A stretch of 39,542 nucleotides of DNA from CBDCWA01 sp046048295 (GTDB taxonomy: Bacteria; Pseudomonadota; Alphaproteobacteria; Rhizobiales; Hyphomicrobiaceae). Below are positions 1 through 8,738 of this stretch, piece by piece. The position numbers were made by a program, and so were the translations under genes. Below the pieces are notes generated by a model. It did not search any database, was not told where the DNA came from, and worked only from the letters and a program-made list of their open reading frames with translations. How positions within the stretch are numbered: the stretch's first letter is position 1; each line of letters opens with the position of its first letter. The DNA lies in contig JBJOGJ010000006.1 of assembly GCA_046048295.1 (NCBI GenBank), forward strand, positions 1 through 39,542, read 5' to 3'.

Positions 1-177
1 ACGGTTGACCAGGTGCGCTTGCTTCAGCGTGACAACATCGTGAGCCAGGCAGCCATGGACGAACAGCGCACGCTCGCGACACTTGGTGTGACCTCACCGC
101 ATGCCATTGGCACGATAGTTCCCGAACACCTGGAGCGCTTCCGGAACCGCGGCCAGTTTTCGCACTATAGAGGCTGA
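1..177 (+). CDS. 3' end of NDUFA9-like NAD(P)-binding epimerase-family protein (partial)
   Basis: Reading frame 1 is open from the first base to a TGA at 175-177 and gives 58 residues beginning TVDQVRLLQRDNIVS and ending FRNRGQFSHYRG. This pattern (LTxDQVxLLxxDNVV, then a short segment with TLxxLGxxPxxxxxIxPxxLxRFR and GQF) is what I recall as the C-terminus of the alphaproteobacterial complex I NDUFA9-subunit-like short-chain dehydrogenase family. Family members carry an N-terminal Rossmann fold, which lies outside the window here, so cofactor binding cannot be checked. The gene ends 76 bases before the MFS transporter on the same strand. The fragment is short, so the call is fairly but not fully secure. 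Confidence 0.72.
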   Translation, partial: TVDQVRLLQRDNIVSQAAMDEQRTLATLGVTSPHAIGTIVPEHLERFRNRGQFSHYRG

Positions 178-253
178 AGACGGTATAGTCGCAGGTAGCT
201 TCCTGCACCTTCGCACCCCATAACGGAATTTCCCTCCAGCACGGACCGATGTC

Positions 254-1423
254 TTGCCCGTTCTCCTGCCGCTTTTCGTCGCCTGCTTCCTGGCTGGCGT
301 CGCCTTCCGACTGATCGATCCGCTCGTCCCCCAGATCGCGCGTGAATTCTCCACCACGCCTGCCATGGCTGCGCTGCTGTCCACCGCCTATACGCTACCC
401 TATGCGGTGGCGTTGCCATTCATCGGCGGTTTCGGGGATGCATTCGGCAAAGTCCGCATGATCAAGATCTGTTTTGCAGGCATGCTGGCAACGACGTTCC
501 TGGCGGCGATGGCGTGGTCGTATGAAATGCTCTTCGCCGCCCGCGTACTCGGTGGAATCAGTGGCGGCAGTATAATTCCGCTGGCGCTCGCCGTCGTCGG
601 CGACCGCTATCCCATCGCCGAGCGTCAAGTCGCCTTGTCGAAGCTTCTGATGGCGATGTTGACTTCCCAGGTATTCGGCATGAGCGCCGCCGGCATCATC
701 GCGGATGCCTACGGATGGAGGGCGGTTGTCTGGGTCCTGGCCATCTCGGCGGTCGCCGGTATGGCGTACACCTACGCCACCCTGAAACCTCGCGAGAACG
801 TCGAACGCCACTCATTGAGCTTCGGGCGGATCGTCGACGGCTACCTGCATCTGTTGAGCTTGCCCAAGGCGAGATGGTGCTTCACGGCGTCCGCCCTCAA
901 CGGGCTCATCGTCTTCGGGCTCCTTCCCTGGATAGCGATCATTCTCGAATTGACCGGTGCCGGCAGCATTCGCGAAGCCGGGCTGATCATTGCAGGAATG
1001 GGGGTAGGCGGTTTCGCATATACCTTCTGGGTACGCGGCCTGTTGGCCCTGACTGGCGGCGTCGGGATGATGATGGCGGCGGGCGGATTTATTGCAGCAG
1101 CCGGCCTGGTTCTGACCGCGCTATTCTGGGCCTGGTACATGAAGATGTTCGCCTTCGCCATCGTAGGCTTCGGATTCTTCATGTTTCACGGCTCGGTGCA
1201 GACCGTGGTCTCGGAGGTCTCCCCCGCCCACCGCGGTGCAGCGGTTGCCGTTCACTCGACCGCCTTCATCGGCGGCCAGGCAATCGGCCCCATAATTTAC
1301 GCAGGAACGGTGTCCTATTTCGGCGTAACCTCCACCTTCGTTCTGGCCGCCATCGGCATCGCGCTCCTCAGCATCGCTGTCAGCACTGCCCTGAGCGACC
1401 GGCCGACGCATCTCACATCATAA
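254..1423 (+). CDS. MFS transporter
   Basis: A 389-residue, strongly hydrophobic protein with about 12 predicted membrane segments, the usual size for a major facilitator superfamily carrier. The loop after the second helix reads GGFGDAFGKVRMI, a version of the MFS motif A (GxLaDrxGrkxxl). A second MFS-like stretch, ARVLGGISGGSIIPLALAVVGD, is split here only by my reading; it lies near residues 97-118. It is probably an inner-membrane exporter or importer of a small molecule, but the substrate cannot be told. No in-frame ATG precedes the first helix: the frame is closed by TAA at 221, so the start used is TTG at 254 with a weak GGA eight bases upstream. An ATG at 249 lies in another frame. 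It ends six bases from the convergent maeB gene. Confidence 0.85.
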   Translation: MPVLLPLFVACFLAGVAFRLIDPLVPQIAREFSTTPAMAALLSTAYTLPYAVALPFIGGFGDAFGKVRMIKICFAGMLATTFLAAMAWSYEMLFAARVLGGISGGSIIPLALAVVGDRYPIAERQVALSKLLMAMLTSQVFGMSAAGIIADAYGWRAVVWVLAISAVAGMAYTYATLKPRENVERHSLSFGRIVDGYLHLLSLPKARWCFTASALNGLIVFGLLPWIAIILELTGAGSIREAGLIIAGMGVGGFAYTFWVRGLLALTGGVGMMMAAGGFIAAAGLVLTALFWAWYMKMFAFAIVGFGFFMFHGSVQTVVSEVSPAHRGAAVAVHSTAFIGGQAIGPIIYAGTVSYFGVTSTFVLAAIGIALLSIAVSTALSDRPTHLTS

Positions 1424-1429
1424 CACCGG

Positions 1430-3739
1430 CTACTCGGCCACCGACGCTGCAACCTGCCGCATCTCGCTCGCCTCCCGCACAGCGATCGCCGACATGTTGA
1501 GCAGGCCGCGCACGGTGATCGACGGCGTCACGATGTGGACCGGCTTTGCCGCACCGAGCAGAATTGGCCCGACCACGATCCCCCGCGAAACCACCTTGGC
1601 AAGGTTGAACGCGATATTGGCCGCCTCGAGATCCGGCATAATGAGCAGGTTTGCCGCCCCCTTGAGCCGCGAATTCGGAAAGATTTCCTCGCGGATGAAG
1701 GGCGAGAGCGCTGCATCGGGCTGCATCTCACCTTCGACCTCGAGGTCTGGTGCCCTTTCCTCGAGGATGGCAAGAACCTTCCTCATCTTTCGCGCCGAAA
1801 GGGTGTCTTCGGATCCGAAACTCGACTGCGAAAGAAGCGCGATCTTGGGTTCTATTCCGAAATGACGGAGTTCTGCCGACGCCATGATAGCAACCTCTGC
1901 GAGTTGCTCGGGCGATGGATCGGCATTGACGTATGTGTCGGCGATGAATACGGGGCCGGTCGGCAGGATCAACCCCGACAGCGCCGCAAATCCGAATGCG
2001 CCCGGCCGGACACCGACCACCTCCGAGACGTGCCTCAGCTGTGTCCTGTATCGCCCTACGGTCCCGCAGATCATGGCATCCACGTCCCCCCGCTTGAGCA
2101 GCAGCCCCGCAGCGACCGTGGAGCCGGCCTTCACGACCCGCACCGCATGTGATGGCGACACGCCCCGGCGTTCGACGATATGGTGGTATTCCTCGACAAG
2201 CTTCGGCATCCGCGGATCTTTTGCGGTGTCGAAGATCTCGAAGTCCTCGCCAAGCTTCATGCGCAATCCGAGATGCTTCAGCATGCGCGTGATATTTTCG
2301 GTATTGCCGCAAAGTACCGGCCTCGCGATACTCTCCGATACCATTTGCTGCGCGGCCTGAAGCACGTAGGGATGTTCTCCCTCAGCCATCGCAATGCAGT
2401 TGGCCTGCTCCGAATGCGAGCGCTTTGCAGCCTCGAAAACCGGCTTCATGAGGAAGCCGGACTGGAACACAAATCTCGACAGCTTCTCCTTGTAGGCTGC
2501 CATATCCTCTATCGGCCGCGTGGCAACACCGGACTCCATGGCCGCCATCGCGACCGCCGGCGCAATCTCGGTGATCAGCCGCGGATCAAAAGGTTTAGCG
2601 ATGATGTATTCCGGCCCGAACACGAGCGTATCCGTACGATAGGCAGAAAGCACGATATCGGATGCCACGGACTGCGCGATGCCGGCCAGCGCCACGACTG
2701 CCGCCTTTTTCATCTCCTCGTTGATGGTGGTGGCGCCGACATCCAGAGCGCCGCGAAAAATGAACGGGAAGCAGAGTACGTTATTGATCTGGTTCGGATA
2801 ATCGGTTCGGCCCGACGCAATGATGGCGTCCGGGCGGACGGCCTTTACATCCTCCGGCATGATCTCGGGGGTAGGATTGGCAAGTGCGAAGACGAGAGGT
2901 TTTTCCGCCATGTCTGCGATCATTTCGCGACTGACGATGCCGCCTGCCGAAAGCCCGAGGAACACATCGGCGCCCTTCATGACCTCTCCGAGCGTGCGCG
3001 CGTTGGTCTCCCGCGCAAACGGCTCCTTGTAGGGATCCATGAGTTTTTCACGGCCCTTGTAGACGACCCCCTCGACGTCGGAGACGAAGACGTTTGCCGG
3101 CTTCAGGCCCAGCGCGACGAGCAGGTTCAGGCAGGCAAGCGCCGCCGCGCCCGCGCCCGAGCAGGTGAGCCTGACGTCCTTGAGTTCCTTGCCGACAAGC
3201 TTGAGGCCGTTGAGAATGCCCGACGCCACGACAATTGCGGTGCCGTGCTGGTCATCATGGAAAACCGGGATTTTCATGCGCTCGCGAAGGCGCCGTTCGA
3301 TCTCGAAGCACTCCGGTGCCTTGATGTCCTCCAGGTTTATGCCGCCGAATGTTGGCTCCAGCCTCGCAACGGCCTCGACGAAAGCGTCGACCTCCTTCTC
3401 CGCAACCTCGATATCGTACACATTGATGTCGGCGAATTGCTTGAAGAGGACCGCCTTTCCCTCCATGACCGGCTTGGCTGCGAGCGGACCGATGTCTCCC
3501 AGTCCAAGCACGGCGGTGCCATTGGTGATGACCCCAACGAGGTTGCCGCGGGCTGTAAGCGATGAGACCGTGCTCTCGTCCTCGTAAATGGCACGGCAGG
3601 CGTAAGCCACGCCGGGCGAATATGCGAGGGAAAGATCGCGCTGGTTCGCCAGCGGCTTGGTCGGCATGATCGCGACCTTGCCGGGAGGGTCCGCCTCGTG
3701 ATAGCGCAGCGCGGCAATTTTTTCACTGTTGTCGGGCAT
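1430..3739 (-). CDS. maeB: NADP-dependent malic enzyme with C-terminal phosphotransacetylase-like domain
   Basis: A 769-residue protein that decarboxylates malate to pyruvate with reduction of NAD(P), linking the TCA cycle to pyruvate and NADPH supply. The N-terminal malic domain has YSPGVAY (40-46) and HDDQHGTAIV (161-170) with the metal-binding aspartates. The nucleotide-binding domain has SGAGAAAL around 194-201. From about residue 430 a phosphotransacetylase-like domain follows (HPYVLQAA, later IADTYVN and PDLEAANI). The domain is known in this family as an allosteric rather than catalytic unit. Total length matches the fused MaeB type. The start at 3739 is inferred: the frame stays open for 83 more codons upstream to 3988, but that stretch is proline/serine-rich and its third-codon bases look non-coding. 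Confidence 0.95.
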   Translation of the reverse strand: MPDNSEKIAALRYHEADPPGKVAIMPTKPLANQRDLSLAYSPGVAYACRAIYEDESTVSSLTARGNLVGVITNGTAVLGLGDIGPLAAKPVMEGKAVLFKQFADINVYDIEVAEKEVDAFVEAVARLEPTFGGINLEDIKAPECFEIERRLRERMKIPVFHDDQHGTAIVVASGILNGLKLVGKELKDVRLTCSGAGAAALACLNLLVALGLKPANVFVSDVEGVVYKGREKLMDPYKEPFARETNARTLGEVMKGADVFLGLSAGGIVSREMIADMAEKPLVFALANPTPEIMPEDVKAVRPDAIIASGRTDYPNQINNVLCFPFIFRGALDVGATTINEEMKKAAVVALAGIAQSVASDIVLSAYRTDTLVFGPEYIIAKPFDPRLITEIAPAVAMAAMESGVATRPIEDMAAYKEKLSRFVFQSGFLMKPVFEAAKRSHSEQANCIAMAEGEHPYVLQAAQQMVSESIARPVLCGNTENITRMLKHLGLRMKLGEDFEIFDTAKDPRMPKLVEEYHHIVERRGVSPSHAVRVVKAGSTVAAGLLLKRGDVDAMICGTVGRYRTQLRHVSEVVGVRPGAFGFAALSGLILPTGPVFIADTYVNADPSPEQLAEVAIMASAELRHFGIEPKIALLSQSSFGSEDTLSARKMRKVLAILEERAPDLEVEGEMQPDAALSPFIREEIFPNSRLKGAANLLIMPDLEAANIAFNLAKVVSRGIVVGPILLGAAKPVHIVTPSITVRGLLNMSAIAVREASEMRQVAASVAE

Positions 3740-4187
3740 ATCAACTCTTGCTGCTGGCGTTTTCGATAATGGGATTGTTGGCAGTGGCGATCGGGTTTCT
3801 GTGCTTTCGGAAACTGCCGCGCCCGGACCGACCCCACCGGAAGATGGTTCTTCGCTATCACCCCCGCACTTGGAATCGGCCGGTTGTGCGCCTTCGACCT
3901 GCTGGTGTGCATCGCCCGCTGGTTCCTTCCGCATCGTCAATCGTCTGAACCACGATCCACTCATTCTATAGGTGCGCCTCCTCGACACTTTTTGTGGGGC
4001 ATTAAAGATCTTGAACAGTTATTTTGCATGACCCAATGAGGACCGGACGCGGCAGTTTCCGCAACCAATTCCCTGGTGTATGGCTGTCGAGAAGGCACGG
4101 CACCCTATCCTCTACAGCAAGTTCGGGCGAGCGGCCCCTTTTGTGACAGCCTGTTCCGGCAGTCCGGCAAGAAGAGTGGAGAACGAA
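3740..4187. other. Intergenic region between divergent maeB and the beta-lyase gene
   Basis: About 450 bases with divergent genes at both ends, so it should hold promoters for both. An open frame continues upstream of maeB through 3988, but I see no conserved protein in it. A GTG-to-ATG pair of possible alternative maeB starts lies at 3964-3988, next to AGGAGG in the minus-strand reading. I see no convincing riboswitch or terminator. Confidence 0.5.
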
Positions 4188-5357
4188 GTGGTACACCGGG
4201 ACAAGACGAGACTGGTTCACTTGGCGCGGGATCATGGAAGCGATGCAACGCATCCTGTCAACCCTCCGATCGTGCGCGCATCGACCGTACTCTATCCGGA
4301 TATTGCGACACTGCGCGACATGGGACAGCGACGTGCCCGGGGAGAGCGACTTTTCGTCTACGGAGCGCGAGGCAATCCGACGACATTCGCCCTGCAGGAC
4401 GCGATCACCGAGATCGAGGGCGGCGACCGGACGATGCTCTTCCCGACCGGCCTCGCGGCCATTGCACACGTCTTTCTGAGCCTTCTGAAACCCGGCGACC
4501 ATGCAATTTTCGGCAACTCCATCTACGGACCAGCACGCAGTATCGCCACTGAGTACTTGGCGGAACGCGGTATCGACTGCGAATTCTGCCCCATGGTGGT
4601 GGACGAAGTGGTCCGCCGGCTTCGCGACGAGACGCGCCTCGTTTACCTGGACAATCCCGGGTCGATCATATTCGACGTCGCCGATATCCCGGCCATCGTT
4701 GGCGCGGTGGCCGGTCGCGGAATCAAGGTCGCGGTAGACAATACCTGGGGCGCTCCCGGTCTCCATAAGCCGCTGGCGCTCGGCGCGGATGTATCTATCG
4801 TAGCGTTGACGAAGTACGTGGCTGGCCACTCCGACCTCATGCTGGGCTCGGTCACGGCACGTGGCGAGATTGCGGACCGCCTCTGGGCTGATGCAGGTCT
4901 CTTGGGCCAGACCGTAAGCGCCGACGACGCCTACATGGCCCTCCGCGGCCTTCGCACGGCTGCCGCTCGACTAGCCATGCACGAAGCCCACACCCGCCAG
5001 GTGATTGAATGGATCCAGCAGCAGGAATCGGTAGACCGCGTGCTCTATCCACCGCTGGAATCAGATCCGGGCTACCGCATATGGAAACGTGACTTCTCGG
5101 GTGCGAACGGGCTCTTCTCGGTGGCCTTCAAGGCGCACATCACGGCATCCCAGGTCATCCGCTTCGTCGACGCGCTGAAGCTGTTCGGAATTGGGGCGTC
5201 CTGGGGCGGATATGAAAGCCTGATCCTCACCTATACACCGTCGAAAATTGGCGGCTGGAAGGGTGGCGGTCTTGTTCGCCTTCACATTGGCCTGGAAGAC
5301 CCGGAAGACCTCATTGCCGATCTGAAGTTAGGGTTCAAGTCGCTCGAAACGGCCTGA
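4188..5357 (+). CDS. metC: Cystathionine beta-lyase (PLP-dependent Cys/Met metabolism enzyme)
   Basis: A 389-residue member of the Cys/Met metabolism PLP enzyme family. It is predicted to cleave cystathionine to homocysteine, pyruvate and ammonia in methionine synthesis. Visible features are NPPIVRASTVLY near the N-terminus, YGARGNPTTFALQ, the cofactor aspartate in KVAVDNTWGAP, and the Schiff-base lysine in ALTKYVAGHSDLMLG (about residue 209). The C-terminal WGGYESL and VRLHIGLEDPEDLIADL are typical of beta-lyases of this family. The start is GTG at 4188, with GGAG at 4178-4181 seven bases upstream; this gives the usual family length. An upstream in-frame extension to 4080 has no family similarity. 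A gamma-synthase or gamma-lyase is less likely from the WGGYESL ending. Confidence 0.93.
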   Translation: MVHRDKTRLVHLARDHGSDATHPVNPPIVRASTVLYPDIATLRDMGQRRARGERLFVYGARGNPTTFALQDAITEIEGGDRTMLFPTGLAAIAHVFLSLLKPGDHAIFGNSIYGPARSIATEYLAERGIDCEFCPMVVDEVVRRLRDETRLVYLDNPGSIIFDVADIPAIVGAVAGRGIKVAVDNTWGAPGLHKPLALGADVSIVALTKYVAGHSDLMLGSVTARGEIADRLWADAGLLGQTVSADDAYMALRGLRTAAARLAMHEAHTRQVIEWIQQQESVDRVLYPPLESDPGYRIWKRDFSGANGLFSVAFKAHITASQVIRFVDALKLFGIGASWGGYESLILTYTPSKIGGWKGGGLVRLHIGLEDPEDLIADLKLGFKSLETA

Positions 5358-5369
5358 CCAGGGCAAGCC

Positions 5370-5388
5370 AGCCGCTTGGTCGGTTTTC
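5370..5388 (+). terminator. Possible weak terminator after the beta-lyase gene
   Basis: AGCCG (5370-5374) can pair with CGGTT (5381-5385) around a six-base loop and runs into TTTT, 13 bases after the stop codon. The stem is only five pairs with one G-U, so this is tentative. The rest of 5386-5617 shows no coding signal. Confidence 0.3.
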
Positions 5389-5617
5389 AGCGATCGGCTC
5401 TATTATTTTCCCCATCGATGAACATGTATCGGGATATGCACCGCGGCTTGGAGGAACGGACTTCGAGCCAATCCAGAAGCCTGATCCAGAACGAGTTACG
5501 CATTACTTACCTCAGGTTGTCCCAAGATTGTTACAAGTCGTTTACGCTAGCTGAGCAGAAGCCAGATGTCCAGCACCGCATCATTTCTGAACATTAAAAA
5601 CAATTGATATTGAAAAG

Positions 5618-6592
5618 TTATTTCGTCTTGCCCCGCGATCCCGCACGCAGTTTGCCCTGCTCCCAACGCACGGTCTCGATAATGCCCTCCATTGTGGGGA
5701 TATTGGGGCGCCAACCGAGCATTTCGGCTATTCGGGACTGATCGACCCATAGTGATCCTGCAATGCTGTCGAACCTCCGACCCTGCCGCGCGGCACGCGC
5801 ACCGGCCTGCAATACGCAAGTCGGCACCGGCACAAGCCGTATCGGCCAATTGCCGGCGTCCGCGATTGCTGCGACCAGATCCGGCGTCGACAGCGGTTCT
5901 GCGTCCGCGACCAGGAACATTTGATCGGCCGCAACCGGATGAACCGCCGCCAACGCCAGCACATCGGCGAGGTTTTCGACATAGATCATGCTGCGCCTGT
6001 TGCGAATCAGCCCCAAAGGCAGCGGTATGCCCTTCTCTACGGCGCGCATCAGATGCAAGAAATTCGCCCCGACGCCGGGACCGTAGACGAGTGGCGGGCG
6101 GATGATCGTGAAGCTCATGCCATGCCTGCCAGTGATCTCGGTGAGCGCCAACTCACCTTCGAGCTTGGAAATCGCATAGGCATCGCCAGGAGCAGGCGCG
6201 TCTTCTTCCGTATAGGCTTCCGCCTTCCCCTCACCCAGAACCTTGACCGTGCTGCACAGTACAAAACGACGGACCCCTGCCGCCGCCGCCTGGAACGCAA
6301 GTTTCGCTGTGCCGTCCCGGTTGACGGCCCGCGCCAGGGCAAGGTCTGCGCCAGACTTGCCTGGCAAGTGCACACGGGCAGCGAGATGGATGACCGCATC
6401 ACATTCTTCAAGGACACCACGCCAGTCAGTGCCGGCCCCGATGCTCCCGATTTCCCGCACCGCCACCCGTTCGCCGGATGCGAGAGAGGAGCCATCCCGA
6501 ACTGCGGCGACCACCTCCCTCCCTTCGCCAGCCAGACGCCTGCACAACACGCGTCCAACGAAACCATTTGCACCGGTGACCAGGATCTTCAT
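5618..6592 (-). CDS. NAD-dependent epimerase/dehydratase, WbpV/WreQ-like sugar-nucleotide reductase or 4-epimerase
   Basis: A 324-residue extended short-chain dehydrogenase. It starts MKILVTGANGFVG, with the GxxGxxG nucleotide-binding motif at 7-13. S114 in LCSTVKVLGE and Y139xxxK143 in DAYAISK form the catalytic set. The STVKVLGE and DAPAPGDAYAISKLEGE patterns resemble the branch that includes WbpV and WreQ, which reduce 4-keto-6-deoxy-GlcNAc to QuiNAc in O-antigen synthesis; simple UDP-sugar 4-epimerase activity is the alternative. The start at 6592 is set by the Rossmann motif and GGAGAG ten bases upstream. The gene is divergent from the aminotransferase and probably serves the polysaccharide locus. 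Its exact substrate is inference. Confidence 0.85.
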   Translation of the reverse strand: MKILVTGANGFVGRVLCRRLAGEGREVVAAVRDGSSLASGERVAVREIGSIGAGTDWRGVLEECDAVIHLAARVHLPGKSGADLALARAVNRDGTAKLAFQAAAAGVRRFVLCSTVKVLGEGKAEAYTEEDAPAPGDAYAISKLEGELALTEITGRHGMSFTIIRPPLVYGPGVGANFLHLMRAVEKGIPLPLGLIRNRRSMIYVENLADVLALAAVHPVAADQMFLVADAEPLSTPDLVAAIADAGNWPIRLVPVPTCVLQAGARAARQGRRFDSIAGSLWVDQSRIAEMLGWRPNIPTMEGIIETVRWEQGKLRAGSRGKTK

Positions 6593-6785
6593 TGGCGTAT
6601 TACTCTCCGTGGACCGCCTCGCGAGCCTCGGTCCGAAGTCCAGCGCTGCGGTTACCACAACCGTCCCAGTATACCAACGCAGCCTGCGCCACTGAGGCAG
6701 CCCACCACGCTTGACTGAAAGAGACCTTCGGTGCCATCTGCCCGCCTTGGCCACAACAGACTATTTGCGCCAGACGGTGGACAAT

Positions 6786-7904
6786 ATGCGCCAGATTCCC
6801 TTCTTCCCCTGGGCCGGACTGTTCGATGAACATGGCGAGGAATACGTCGCCATCGTCCGCGAGTGCCTCACCCGCGGGGCGTTCATTCTCCAGCGTGACA
6901 TCGACGAATTCGAGCGCGCCCTCGAATCCTACCTTGGCGTCAAGCACGCCATTGCCGTCTCCGATGCGACCAACGCCATGCTCCTGGGCCTGCGCGCACT
7001 CGACCTCGAGCCCGGGTACGAGGCGATCCTTCCCTCCCACTGCTTCGTCGCCGCAGCCCAATCGATCCACTTTTCCGGCGGCGTCCCCGTCCCCGTGGAA
7101 CTCGGCGACGACTGGATGGTCGACGCCTCTGCCATGGAGGCCGCCATCACCCCGCGCACGAAGGTACTCATGCCGGTCCAGGTAAACGGCCGCACCGCCG
7201 ACATGGACGCAATTCTCGACATCGCTGCGCGGCACGGGCTGATCGTTGTGGAAGACAGTGCCCAGGCCCTCGGCGCCCGCTACAAGGGCCGGGCCACGGG
7301 CACCATCGGCGCCTGGGGCTGTTACAGTTTCTACCCAAGCAAGACACTCGGTACATTTGGCGATGCCGGTGCGCTCGTTACCAATGACGATCGTATCGCG
7401 GAGACTGTCCGGCGCATGCGCAATCACGGCGCGAACGCCGAGAAGACGATCGAGGCAGACAATACGATCTGGGGTACCAACTGCCGCATGGATAACCTCC
7501 ACGCGGCGATCTTGAAGTTCAAGCTCGGCCAATACCCCGACGCCATCGCCCGCCGCCGCGCAATTGCGGCGCAATATCATGCGGCTTTCCGCGACATCCC
7601 ACAGCTCGTGCTCCCGCCCGCCCCCGACGACGACCCCGATTGGTTTGACGTCTACCAGAATTACGAACTCATGGCCGATCGCCGCGACGACCTTCGCGAA
7701 CACCTGCGGCAGAACGGCGTTGGCACGATAATCCAATGGGGGGGCCTCGCCCTCCACCACATGCACGGGCTCGGTTTCAAGCAGAAACTTCCGGGCACCG
7801 ATGCCTTCTTCGCACGCTGTCTGCTCCTGCCGATGCAGCACCTCATGGATGACGACGACGTCGACCATGTGTGCGAACTGGTCCGCGCCTTCTACCGTGC
7901 CTGA
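6786..7904 (+). CDS. DegT/DnrJ/EryC1/StrS-family sugar aminotransferase
   Basis: A 372-residue PLP enzyme of the sugar aminotransferase family, which transfers an amino group to a keto sugar nucleotide. Family marks are SDATNAMLLGLRAL near the N-terminus, PVQVNGRTADMDAI, the cofactor-binding VVEDSAQALGARYKG and the Schiff-base lysine in SFYPSKTLGTFGDAGAL (about residue 186). The C-terminal HHMHGL and LLLPMQHLMDDDDVDHVCELVRAF, given here in pieces, also fit. The ATG at 6786 follows GGTGGA. It is the only plus-strand gene in the polysaccharide region and ends 13 bases from the convergent methyltransferase, so it is transcribed apart from the main operon. It probably makes an amino sugar for the same polymer. 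Confidence 0.92.
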   Translation: MRQIPFFPWAGLFDEHGEEYVAIVRECLTRGAFILQRDIDEFERALESYLGVKHAIAVSDATNAMLLGLRALDLEPGYEAILPSHCFVAAAQSIHFSGGVPVPVELGDDWMVDASAMEAAITPRTKVLMPVQVNGRTADMDAILDIAARHGLIVVEDSAQALGARYKGRATGTIGAWGCYSFYPSKTLGTFGDAGALVTNDDRIAETVRRMRNHGANAEKTIEADNTIWGTNCRMDNLHAAILKFKLGQYPDAIARRRAIAAQYHAAFRDIPQLVLPPAPDDDPDWFDVYQNYELMADRRDDLREHLRQNGVGTIIQWGGLALHHMHGLGFKQKLPGTDAFFARCLLLPMQHLMDDDDVDHVCELVRAFYRA

Positions 7905-7917
7905 CAATACTGCTTCG

Positions 7918-8724
7918 TCATGGCTTGCGCGCAGCGCAGTAGAGCACGCGATGCACGCGGTCGGCCGATCCTTGCTCGACCGGCACGGGCGGATTGTACG
8001 CCTCCGCCTCCGGCATGAGCTCCGCCGGCATCGCCTCGAGTCGACCGAACACCATGCGCTTCAGCAGCTTCTTGCCCGCCATCGTCTTCGGAATCAGTCC
8101 GGCAGAAACCGCAAACTGTTTGACCGGTACCAGGATGCGCTGCAGCGGCGAGGCTGCGGCATAGGTCCAGGCACCAAATAGTTCGCACGTCAGTCCGTTG
8201 CCGGCCATGAGGCGCACCAGTTCGACGGCACCATGGTAGACGTTGGAGTGCGGGCTCGGATTGAAGTCCGCCATGTCCTTGTTTGCGGTCGCGATCAAAA
8301 GGTGGCCGCCATGCCTGAGGACACGTTTTGCCTCCCGCACAAACGCCTCTGCATCCGGAAGGTAGTAAAGGGCCTCGAACAGGATGACGACATCGAGACT
8401 GTCGTCGTCGAACGGCAGGTCGGCCGCATCCATGACGTCGATCTGCACGCGGCCCTCATAATGGGCACGTGCCTGATCGACGAGCGCCGGCAGAATATCG
8501 CCGGCTCTAAGGCTGCGAGCAAGCGGGAGCAGATAGCCGAGGCCCTGTCCGCTTCCGCATCCCGCCTCCAGAACATCGCGCCCGCGGCAATATTCGCCAG
8601 CCCACCTGTAGCGATGGCACATGCGCTGCAACTGCTCGCGGCTGATCGCCTCGCCGGCAACCTCCGTGACGGTGGTGAAGTCGGGAAGCTGCTCCGCATC
8701 TGGTCTGCTGCCTTGTCCGGTCAT
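7918..8724 (-). CDS. Class I SAM-dependent methyltransferase
   Basis: A 268-residue protein with a methyltransferase core. VLEAGCGSGQGLGYL (51-65) is the SAM-binding glycine-rich motif I, followed by an acidic residue in AGDILPALV, then DAADLPFDDDSLDVVI and the family segment EAKRVLRHGGHLLIATAN. It matches the Methyltransf_11/25-type layout, with a C-terminal part that may bind the acceptor. The start at 8724 has GGGAGG four bases upstream. It is the last gene of the seven-gene minus-strand operon, 14 bases after the flippase gene, so methylation of a sugar or of the chain terminus is likely. It could also act on a lipid-linked intermediate; the acceptor is unknown. Confidence 0.88.
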   Translation of the reverse strand: MTGQGSRPDAEQLPDFTTVTEVAGEAISREQLQRMCHRYRWAGEYCRGRDVLEAGCGSGQGLGYLLPLARSLRAGDILPALVDQARAHYEGRVQIDVMDAADLPFDDDSLDVVILFEALYYLPDAEAFVREAKRVLRHGGHLLIATANKDMADFNPSPHSNVYHGAVELVRLMAGNGLTCELFGAWTYAAASPLQRILVPVKQFAVSAGLIPKTMAGKKLLKRMVFGRLEAMPAELMPEAEAYNPPVPVEQGSADRVHRVLYCAARKP

Positions 8725-8738
8725 TCTGCCTCCCCGCT

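Noticed and set aside
2180..3565. 461-codon open frame antisense to maeB
   Set aside because: It is the mirror of a well-supported gene in GC-rich DNA, has an arginine/aspartate-rich composition and no family motif.
3989..4187. SAM riboswitch in front of the beta-lyase gene
   Set aside because: I could not find the conserved pseudoknot sequences of SAM-II or the stems of SAM-I type.
6600..7907. 435-codon open frame antisense to the DegT aminotransferase
   Set aside because: The plus-strand gene carries all family motifs; the antisense frame has none.
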